A DNA stretch of 64,000 bases, taken from the NCBI GenBank assembly GCA_002329205.1, contig DCTC01000002.1, positions 248,001-312,000 of the forward strand. Direction: 5' to 3'. The notes below the pieces were generated by a model. The model worked only from the letters and a program-made list of their open reading frames with translations, made no database searches and was not told the DNA's origin. The position numbers were made by a program, and so were the translations under genes. This DNA comes from Candidatus Roizmanbacteria bacterium UBA1450. GTDB lineage: Bacteria > Patescibacteriota > Microgenomatia > UBA1406 > GWC2-37-13. Shown here in pieces: positions 42,828 through 48,239 of the stretch (its first letter is position 1; each line of letters begins with the position of its first letter).

Positions 42828-44030
42828 TTACTTCCAATCCGGTTTGTAGTATTTTTTTCCTTTCAGATTTGCCGGTAGATATTCCTGTTCGACTTTTTTT
42901 CCCTCACGTTCATCCATCCATGGATATCTCACATGTCCTTTCCCGTATCCTTCCTGCTTCATGACTTTATTGGAAGGATTCCTCAGATGCATCGGGACGG
43001 GGTCGAGTTTGATTGTCTCGATATCATGCATGGCTTCCATCAGTCCGGCGTAAGATGCAATCGATTTTTTTGCGGTTGCCAGATATGTCGCGCACTGTGC
43101 AAGTATGATTTGAGCTTCGGGCAAACCGACCATGTGTACCGCCTGCATGGTTGACGTGGCGACAACAAGTGCAGTCGGCTGGGCGTTTGAGATGTCTTCT
43201 GACGCAAAAATGACCATACGACGGGCGATGAACATCGGATCTTCACCAGCTTTAAGCATTCGGGCAAGGTAATGGAGAGTCGCATCCGGTTTGCCTCCGC
43301 GCATACTTTTTATGAATGCAGAGATTGTGTCATAATGAGAGTCGCCCTTTTTATCGTAATATAATGATTTTTGCTGTAATGCTTCTTCGGCAATCTGTAA
43401 ATTTACCCGTTGAGCTATCGATGCTGCAAGCTCCAGCGCGTTCATTGCAGATCTGGCATCACCGTTTGCGAAGGTTATAATATGTTCCAGTGCTTTCTTT
43501 TCAAATTTATTTTGCGGAAATTCTTTGACGGCCCGTTTCAAAATCTTTCGCATATCATCATCAGTGAGTTGCTTAAGTACGTAAACATGTGCCCGGGATA
43601 TCAACGGTGCATTTACCTCGAATCCGGGATTTTCCGTTGTGGCTCCTATAAGGGTGATCGTACCGTCTTCAACAGCCGGGAGAAATGCGTCCTGTTGTGC
43701 TTTGTTGAAACGATGAATCTCGTCGACAAAAAGAATCGTGTCCTGTTTGAAAAATTCTTTCCGTTGGCGAGCATCGGCTATGACTTCCCGTACTTCTTTC
43801 ACACCGCTTGTAACAGCCGAGAAGGGGATAAATACGGCATCAACGGATTGGGCCAGAAGTCGGGCAATGGTTGTCTTCCCGCAGCCGGGCGGACCCCATA
43901 AGATCATTGAAGATATTTTTTTATTTTCAATCATACGACGAAGAGGTTTACCCTCTCCGAGAAGGTGTTCCTGGCCGATATATTCCTTCAACTGGTGCGG
44001 TCTTAGACGATCTGCTAAAGGTTTATCCAT
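42828..44030 (-). CDS. rarA: Replication-associated recombination ATPase RarA/MgsA
   Basis: 400 residues. AAA+ clamp-loader-like ATPase that acts at stalled forks. N terminus PLADRLRPHQLKEYIGQEHL, Walker A GPPGCGKTTIARLL, Walker B LFVDEIHRFNKAQQDAFLPA, sensor 1 IGATTENPGFEVN and sensor 2 with GDARSAMNALELA. The C-terminal tetramerisation domain has SASFIKSMRGG-type ISAFIKSMRGGKPDATLHYL, MVIFASEDI and GYGKGHVRYPW. Length is typical. Leaderless-type start 6 nt after TACAAT. Confidence 0.95.
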   Translation of the reverse strand: MDKPLADRLRPHQLKEYIGQEHLLGEGKPLRRMIENKKISSMILWGPPGCGKTTIARLLAQSVDAVFIPFSAVTSGVKEVREVIADARQRKEFFKQDTILFVDEIHRFNKAQQDAFLPAVEDGTITLIGATTENPGFEVNAPLISRAHVYVLKQLTDDDMRKILKRAVKEFPQNKFEKKALEHIITFANGDARSAMNALELAASIAQRVNLQIAEEALQQKSLYYDKKGDSHYDTISAFIKSMRGGKPDATLHYLARMLKAGEDPMFIARRMVIFASEDISNAQPTALVVATSTMQAVHMVGLPEAQIILAQCATYLATAKKSIASYAGLMEAMHDIETIKLDPVPMHLRNPSNKVMKQEGYGKGHVRYPWMDEREGKKVEQEYLPANLKGKKYYKPDWK

Positions 44031-44036
44031 ATGTTC

Positions 44037-44042
44037 ATTGTA
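44037..44042 (-). promoter_or_regulatory. -10 box of rarA
   Basis: TACAAT on the minus strand, 6 nt before the ATG; TGTACA 18 nt upstream. Confidence 0.5.
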
Positions 44043-44087
44043 GCATGTATGTCATGTTTTTGTACAGCTGTACTATTTTTATTGTCA

Positions 44088-44116
44088 TTGTGATTTATTT
44101 TTTTTATCCATATAAT
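44088..44116 (+). promoter_or_regulatory. Promoter of the 48-residue membrane protein
   Basis: TTGTGA (44088-44093), 17 nt, TATAAT (44111-44116), then 5 nt to the ATG. This spacing supports the short gene as real. Confidence 0.6.
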
Positions 44117-44121
44117 AAAGT

Positions 44122-44268
44122 ATGAGAGTGCCGATGCCGAGACATTTGAAAAGTAAAATTATTTTCGTACTGGTGACCGGTTTCGGAGCTTTTTTGATCG
44201 CATATTTTATTGATCAATACTATATTTTGGGAAAAGGCTGGTGGTTCTTGCTGGAGTTAGTTAACTAG
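44122..44268 (+). CDS. 48-residue single-span membrane protein
   Basis: A short frame from ATG at 44122 to TAG at 44266. The N terminus is basic (MRVPMPRHLKSK), followed by one membrane segment (IIFVLVTGFGAFLIAYFI, about 13-30), then an aromatic tail (DQYYILGKGWWFLLELVN). The basic N terminus predicts an N-in topology. No family recognised. A well-spaced promoter with 5 nt between -10 and ATG is the main reason to accept it. The next gene on the strand is another small membrane protein about 100 bp downstream. Confidence 0.55.
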   Translation: MRVPMPRHLKSKIIFVLVTGFGAFLIAYFIDQYYILGKGWWFLLELVN

Positions 44269-44330
44269 CCTGAAAATAAAGGTAAAAGGTAACAAGTAAA
44301 AGATAAACGGGATTGATTAGTTGACGTTTA

Positions 44331-44365
44331 TACCTATTACTTTATACCTATTACTTTTTACCTAT
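44331..44365 (+). repeat. 14-bp tandem repeat
   Basis: TACCTAT-TACTTT(A/T) units: TACCTAT at 44331, 44345 and 44359. Upstream, 44281-44306 carries imperfect reverse-complement units (GGTAAAAGGTAACAAGTAAA), so the pair could fold into a weak hairpin just before the next gene. Confidence 0.7.
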
Positions 44366-44369
44366 CTTT

Positions 44370-44672
44370 ATGATATTTAGACTAGATCGGTTTTTTTTCG
44401 ATGAGAAGGATGTCGCCACATTTATTTTCGGCGTATTACTGGTCGTAAGCTATATCTTTTCCATTCCACTTACACCTTTCAAGTTCGGATCTCTTGTAGC
44501 CCTGTTTGTGTATCTTCTCATTACCCGCTCGCTCAAAAGCAGCGTGACGTACGAAGGATACTTCATGATTGCTATTTTGGGATTATTTTTCTCACTCTTT
44601 CTTTCTCCTTACGGACTGGGCATATTTCTTCTTATTTCGACCTTTATCTATATCAAATCAAAGAGGGTGTAG
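44370..44672 (+). CDS. Small multi-span membrane protein, unknown
   Basis: 100 residues with a charged N terminus (MIFRLDRFFFDEKDVATF) and three or four hydrophobic segments: IFGVLLVVSYIFSIPL, FGSLVALFVYLLI, YFMIAILGLFFSLFL and GLGIFLLISTFIYI. It ends with a basic KSKRV. No family recognised. Its 3' end overlaps the nucleoside phosphorylase gene on the other strand by 20 bp. Confidence 0.55.
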   Translation: MIFRLDRFFFDEKDVATFIFGVLLVVSYIFSIPLTPFKFGSLVALFVYLLITRSLKSSVTYEGYFMIAILGLFFSLFLSPYGLGIFLLISTFIYIKSKRV

Positions 44673-45444
44673 TTTCCATAATGGATATTGCTTCAAGAGC
44701 TGTTTTGATCATTGAGTTAACTGTTTTGTCACGGATCTCTGCGTTGTCATATGTCTTGACGGCAAGCTTCATATTCTTTAGTCGATCTTTCAAAGGTTCA
44801 GGTGAAGCATCTACAGCCAGTACCGCTCCGGCTTTTACTCCTCTGAGACTCGCGATCACAAAAAGAGCAGAAGCCTCCATTTCCGAGCTAAGAATTGGGG
44901 TTTCATTTGTTCTAAAACGAGGGTCAGAAAAATACGAACCCCATTTTTTAATACTATCTGAAGCACCGTAAAATGAGTCATGGGTGCGGTTGATTCCGAC
45001 AAAAGAAGGAATATTGTTATCTCTTGCCGCTTGTCTCAATGCTGAAACTATATCAAAATCAGCTACGGCAGGAAACTCGGGCAGAATGTATTCTTTTGTA
45101 GTTCCTTCATCACGGACACTTGCTGTCGGGATAATGAGTGATCCGGCTTGAATATCTTTCCGCCACGATCCGCCGCAGGTCCCGGTCCGAATCAGTACCT
45201 GAGCACCGGCGCTTATTGCTTCTTCCACGGCAATTGCAGTCGATGGACACCCGATCCCGGTCGATAAAACCGATATCGGGACAGTCTTGTATACCCCGTT
45301 CATCAGGACAAACTCCCGGTTTTCGGAAATGATTTTCGTGCTCGTAAGAAACGGCTTAAAAGCTGAAATCCGTTTCGGATCTCCGGGTAATAAAACATAT
45401 TTGTTTATCTGACCCTTTGTTATAAGAATGTGTTGTTGTTGCAT
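44653..45444 (-). CDS. Nucleoside phosphorylase (uridine phosphorylase-like)
   Basis: 263 residues of the PNP/UDP family, which splits nucleosides with phosphate into base and ribose-1-phosphate. Motifs are YVLLPGDPKRISAFKPFL (phosphate-binding GD-x-R), VLSTGIGCPSTAIAVEE, IRTGTCGGSWRKDIQAGSLI (R-x-GT-x-GG), and the ribose-site SSEMEASALFVIASLRGVKA (E-M-E). Purine or pyrimidine preference cannot be read; the layout is closest to uridine phosphorylase. I chose the ATG at 45444, 4 nt after the HAD gene's stop. Last gene of the attenuator-controlled operon. Confidence 0.88.
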   Translation of the reverse strand: MQQQHILITKGQINKYVLLPGDPKRISAFKPFLTSTKIISENREFVLMNGVYKTVPISVLSTGIGCPSTAIAVEEAISAGAQVLIRTGTCGGSWRKDIQAGSLIIPTASVRDEGTTKEYILPEFPAVADFDIVSALRQAARDNNIPSFVGINRTHDSFYGASDSIKKWGSYFSDPRFRTNETPILSSEMEASALFVIASLRGVKAGAVLAVDASPEPLKDRLKNMKLAVKTYDNAEIRDKTVNSMIKTALEAISIMETTPSLI

Positions 45445-45448
45445 AAGT

Positions 45449-46306
45449 TTATGAATTAATAATGTAATTGATAATTTCCCCAGCACTTCTGTCTAAAACT
45501 GCTGTTTCATCAGTAATGTCTGCAATTGATTTCAGTTCACGTGATGCATTCCCGACCGCACAGGTAATAACTCTTTTATCAAGACTGCTCATATCATCCG
45601 CTAAACTGTCCCCGATCATAAAGCACGGTCCGCCAAATCCGGAGAGCTCCAACAGTCGGGAGACGGCATCGGCTTTTGACGGTCTGCTTGTTGTCTTGAC
45701 CAAACAGCTGCCGATTTGAGGATACTGAGATATATCAATATCAATTCTTTCAGAGCAGATTTCTGAAATTATCCGGAAAAGATCACCGGTAAGATCCGAG
45801 TCAATAGTCATACCTGACTGCCTGGCATATACACCGACACTGCATTGTCTTGATGTATTTATCAAGAAAAGGGGAGAATCGTTTTTTAATTCTCGTTTTC
45901 TAACGGCTCTTGTGGCATCTCCATGCCACACTGTCCCAGATGAAGAAAGTATCTCTGCGAATCGTGTCCGCAGTTCCGTCATCAGCATTGTCGGATCAGG
46001 TTCCTGAATCATCAAAACATCATTTTCGTTTCGGACATAACTGCCGTTTTCCGCAATGCAGATATCAGATGTGATACCCATTTCCCGTGAAAGCTGCAGT
46101 AAGCTTTCTCCACCGGTATCTGAATTTAAAACAATTGCATAACCTTGTGATTGTGCTATTACAATCGCTTCCAGACTGTTTTTGTCCGGAAAGGCAAAGT
46201 TATTAGCCTCATCAAGCCAGACGCCATCAACATCGGAAAATATGATACCTTTTGCCTGTTTCAGTTTTTCTCCGACTTCTGTGTATGCGTTATTACGTCT
46301 TTCCAT
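45449..46306 (-). CDS. HAD-family phosphatase
   Basis: 285 residues (294 from an alternative ATG at 46333). HAD motif I is GIIFSDVDGVWLDEANNF with the nucleophile and acid Asp pair (DVD); motif II is likely VLNSDTG; the C-terminal motif III/IV region is PSKADAVSRLLELSGFGG and FMIGDSLADDMSSLD. A C2-type cap lies between, as in sucrose/trehalose/mannosyl-phosphoglycerate phosphatases and Cof proteins. Substrate unknown; a sugar or nucleotide phosphate fits the operon (inference). Its 5' end overlaps the phosphoribosyltransferase gene by 14 bp, indicating coupling. Confidence 0.82.
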   Translation of the reverse strand: MERRNNAYTEVGEKLKQAKGIIFSDVDGVWLDEANNFAFPDKNSLEAIVIAQSQGYAIVLNSDTGGESLLQLSREMGITSDICIAENGSYVRNENDVLMIQEPDPTMLMTELRTRFAEILSSSGTVWHGDATRAVRKRELKNDSPLFLINTSRQCSVGVYARQSGMTIDSDLTGDLFRIISEICSERIDIDISQYPQIGSCLVKTTSRPSKADAVSRLLELSGFGGPCFMIGDSLADDMSSLDKRVITCAVGNASRELKSIADITDETAVLDRSAGEIINYIINS

Positions 46307-47105
46307 AGGTAAGCTGCTGTAAAAACTGATCAAAGCCTTCAGGAAAGTATGCAGATTGCAGTTTATTTCGTACTACCTGTCCTTTCTCATCGGCAACAAG
46401 AAGGGTAGAAAGACTGTTGCAGGGAGGTATGCCGTTTCCGCCTTTGTATGTATAGACGGCGGAAACGGCATCAAATCCCTCGACAGATGAAGGATTTTTC
46501 GTTTTTGTAATTTTCTTTCTTCGTTTCGGATCAAGGGATAGCCATGTTGCCAGTGTCCATGAATCGGATTCCCTTCGTGTTTTAGTTTTGATTTCATGCT
46601 GTAATGCTTGGGCTGTTTGTCCGCTGAGGACAACATCGTCTACGATAACCCAGTCAGTGCACTGTCTTAATTTATCATTCAATTCAGGTACCTCTACAGA
46701 CACTGACCAAACACCGTCTTCACGGGTCCGTTTTGTTTTAACTGCGAGTGATAATCGATCCTGCAAAATCTCAGGATACGTCTGCTTGAGAATGTCCTGT
46801 ATGATTCGTGAGCCGTTTCCCGGAAAAATAAAAGCGGACGCTTTCGGGATCTGATCAAGATGTGCTGCAAGTTCCCTTGTCAAATCTTCAGCTTTGAAAA
46901 CGATGAGTTCACGATTATTCATTGATGCCAATTGTTGATAACCGGTGTCTAAGAGCGGTAAATCCGGAACATCATCAATAAATATATTCCCGTTTGGCGG
47001 AATTGTGAGTAATTTGTCAGAGTAGAATGTATTGAAGTCCGTATTAGTCTGGAATTCATTAATTTCTGTATTTCTGACGTTGTTTGGATATTGTTCTTGG
47101 AACAT
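46293..47105 (-). CDS. Phosphoribosyltransferase-like protein
   Basis: 270 residues. The PRPP-binding loop of type I phosphoribosyltransferases is clear: DWVIVDDVVLSGQTAQALQH (about residue 160-180), with the two acidic residues followed by a small-residue loop. AFIFPGNGSRIIQDILKQ may be the PPi loop region. A C-terminal part carries GGNGIPPCNSLSTLLVADEK. The acceptor base cannot be identified; it does not match well-known HPRT, APRT or PyrE signatures. The in-frame extension to 47267 is rejected because it crosses the promoter and the attenuator hairpin. The ATG at 47105 lies 17 nt after the terminator T-run. First structural gene of the operon with HAD phosphatase and nucleoside phosphorylase. 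Confidence 0.7.
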   Translation of the reverse strand: MFQEQYPNNVRNTEINEFQTNTDFNTFYSDKLLTIPPNGNIFIDDVPDLPLLDTGYQQLASMNNRELIVFKAEDLTRELAAHLDQIPKASAFIFPGNGSRIIQDILKQTYPEILQDRLSLAVKTKRTREDGVWSVSVEVPELNDKLRQCTDWVIVDDVVLSGQTAQALQHEIKTKTRRESDSWTLATWLSLDPKRRKKITKTKNPSSVEGFDAVSAVYTYKGGNGIPPCNSLSTLLVADEKGQVVRNKLQSAYFPEGFDQFLQQLTYGKT

Positions 47106-47122
47106 AGATATGAAAAATTGCC

Positions 47123-47147
47123 AAAAAAAAACCCGCGGTAAGCGGGG
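47123..47147 (-). terminator. Intrinsic terminator in the leader (attenuator)
   Basis: On the minus strand: CCCGC (47146-47142), loop TTACC, GCGGG (47136-47132), then nine Ts (47131-47123). It lies between the leader peptide and the phosphoribosyltransferase ATG, so it can stop transcription before the structural genes. On the plus strand no T-run follows, so it only works in this direction. Confidence 0.8.
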
Positions 47148-47192
47148 TAATAAGTCCTTCAAGCACAAACAATCAGCCCCGCCTTCGCGAGG
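47142..47192 (-). promoter_or_regulatory. Competing antiterminator and anti-antiterminator segments
   Basis: Region 1 is CCTCGC (47192-47187), a GAAG loop, and region 2 is GCGGGG (47182-47177); they pair as 6 bp with one G-T wobble. Region 2 can instead pair perfectly with region 3, CCCCGC (47147-47142), which is the 5' arm of the terminator. So 1:2 and 3:4 exclude 2:3, the logic of amino-acid attenuators. Confidence 0.7.
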
Positions 47193-47232
47193 TATGATGA
47201 GTTGTGAAATATGAATTTCGGACAAGTTGCAT
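47173..47232 (-). CDS. 19-residue leader peptide of the attenuator
   Basis: Reads MQLVRNSYFTTHHTSRRRG and stops at TGA. Its ATG lies 6 nt after the -10 box, so it would itself be translated from a leaderless message. The last six codons before the stop overlap hairpin regions 1 and 2. A ribosome held on the His-His pair (codons 12-13) would mask region 1 and free region 2 to form the antiterminator. A ribosome reaching the stop would mask both and allow termination. Thr-Thr at codons 10-11 is the alternative sensor; the Arg triplet lies too far downstream for the usual logic. Confidence 0.6.
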   Translation of the reverse strand: MQLVRNSYFTTHHTSRRRG

Positions 47233-47265
47233 GTTAGTATGTTAACATGATAAAATACACTTGTC
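47221..47265. promoter_or_regulatory. Operator-like dyad between divergent genes
   Basis: GACAAGT (47221-47227) and ACTTGTC (47259-47265) are inverted arms centred on TGTTAACA (47240-47247). The dyad spans the -35 to the leader ATG of the leftward operon. The GTTAAC core is shared with the E. coli TrpR operator core; whether the divergent TrpR-like protein binds here is inference. Confidence 0.45.
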
Positions 47266-47267
47266 AA
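47239..47267 (-). promoter_or_regulatory. Promoter of the phosphoribosyltransferase operon
   Basis: TTGACA (47267-47262), exactly 17 nt, TAACAT (47244-47239), then 6 nt to the leader peptide ATG. Confidence 0.75.
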
Positions 47268-47277
47268 GCCTTTGATT

Positions 47278-47283
47278 TATACT
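47278..47283 (+). promoter_or_regulatory. -10 box of the TrpR-like gene
   Basis: TATACT with 6 nt to the ATG at 47290, deciding this start over the upstream in-frame ATG at 47272, which lies before the box. Confidence 0.55.
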
Positions 47284-47289
47284 ATAACT

Positions 47290-47571
47290 ATGAAATACTT
47301 ACCTGAAGATAACCTTCAAAAACAATTAGCTGAATCATTTCTCGAACTGAAGAACAGACAGGAAGTTCTAAATTACCTCCGTGATTTGATGACACCCGGA
47401 GAAATCAGAGAGTTCAGTAAGCGTCTGGAGATTGCCCGGCTTCTCAAAAACGGCAAACTGTCTTATCTCGAGATATCCGAGAAATTGCGTGTCTCAACAA
47501 CTACCGTGACACGGGTTGCACAATGGCTCAATAACGGCTGCGGTGGATATCAGACAGTATTGAAGAAGTAA
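47290..47571 (+). CDS. TrpR-like (YerC/YecD family) transcriptional regulator
   Basis: 93 residues, all helical. KYLPEDNLQKQLAESFLELK at the N terminus, LRDLMTPGEIREFSKRLEIA (the TrpR helix C-D region), then the helix-turn-helix KLSYLEISEKLRVSTTTVTR and VAQWLNNGCGGYQTVLKK. That last segment, with the N-G-C-GGY ending, is typical of the YerC/YecD branch of TrpR-like proteins found in Firmicutes and others. It is encoded divergently from the attenuated phosphoribosyltransferase operon with a shared 57-bp control region, so it probably regulates that operon and itself (inference). Its ligand is not known; related proteins have been proposed to act in histidine regulation. Confidence 0.85.
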   Translation: MKYLPEDNLQKQLAESFLELKNRQEVLNYLRDLMTPGEIREFSKRLEIARLLKNGKLSYLEISEKLRVSTTTVTRVAQWLNNGCGGYQTVLKK

Positions 47572-47781
47572 TTAGAGAATACGATTTGTCGCCGTATTAT
47601 AAACCGCAATAGCACCGTCGGGATCGAGTCCGATCAGACTTTGAAGGATCTGGCCGACAATATGTTCGGCTCCCTGTATCGGATACCGTTCACCCGGGTT
47701 CTCAAATGCCTCAACTGCGGCAATACGCGCGTCAATATCTCTCGTCGGAAATATTCGGATTTCTCCGTATTCTGTTTTCAT
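47572..47781 (-). CDS. Small protein of unknown function
   Basis: 69 residues beginning MKTEYGEIRIFPTRDIDARI and ending with GLDPDGAIAVYNTATNRIL. Mixed alpha/beta with no membrane segment or recognised motif. The start at 47781 is 4 nt after the dtd stop; an upstream in-frame codon at 47805 would overlap dtd by 20 bp. Its stop abuts the stop of the TrpR-like gene on the other strand with no space. Co-transcription with dtd suggests a housekeeping role, but none can be named. Confidence 0.55.
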   Translation of the reverse strand: MKTEYGEIRIFPTRDIDARIAAVEAFENPGERYPIQGAEHIVGQILQSLIGLDPDGAIAVYNTATNRIL

Positions 47782-47785
47782 ATTT

Positions 47786-48232
47786 TTATATTTTTTTACT
47801 GTCAACTAGCATAGTGACAGGACCATCATTGTGGATTTCTACATCCATATAATGTCCGAATTTACCTGTTTTTACCGTGATGCCAAAAGATGCGATCTTG
47901 TGAATCATAGTCTGATAAAGCTTCTCAGCCTCGTCCGGTTTTTTGGCTTTTATAAATGAAGGACGTCTCCCCCCTGAAATATCTCCGCATAGGGTGAATT
48001 GAGAGACGAGAAGAATCTCTCCGTTGGTATCAAGAATGGATTTATTCATTTTATCCTGATCATCAGACATAATTCTCATATGAACAATTTTCTTTACGCT
48101 TTTCTCGATATCTTCTATTGTATCATCCTCAAAAATACCAAGAAGTATTGCATATCCGCCACCTATCTCAGAAATTGTCTCATTTTTGACGTGAACGGCA
48201 GCTTTTGTGACACGTTGAATAAGCGAAATCAT
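47786..48232 (-). CDS. dtd: D-aminoacyl-tRNA deacylase
   Basis: 148 residues, normal length. It removes D-amino acids (and Gly from tRNA-Ala) from mischarged tRNAs. Family motifs are MISLIQRVTKAAVHVKNET at the N terminus, GGYAILLGIFEDD, LLVSQFTLCGDISGGRRPSF (SQ-x-T) and the C-terminal HNDGPVTMLVDS, where the usual NxGPVT cross-subunit motif is kept. Between PBP1a and the 69-residue gene on the minus strand, 7 bp after PBP1a would start if co-transcribed in order. Since AlaRS editing is also present, both proofreading routes exist. Confidence 0.93.
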   Translation of the reverse strand: MISLIQRVTKAAVHVKNETISEIGGGYAILLGIFEDDTIEDIEKSVKKIVHMRIMSDDQDKMNKSILDTNGEILLVSQFTLCGDISGGRRPSFIKAKKPDEAEKLYQTMIHKIASFGITVKTGKFGHYMDVEIHNDGPVTMLVDSKKI

Positions 48233-48239
48233 AAGAGCA

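Noticed and set aside
47106..47267. In-frame N-terminal extension of the phosphoribosyltransferase to a TTG at 47267
   Set aside because: The extension would begin inside the -35 box and translate the promoter, leader and terminator hairpin. The sequence it gives is unlike a protein N terminus.
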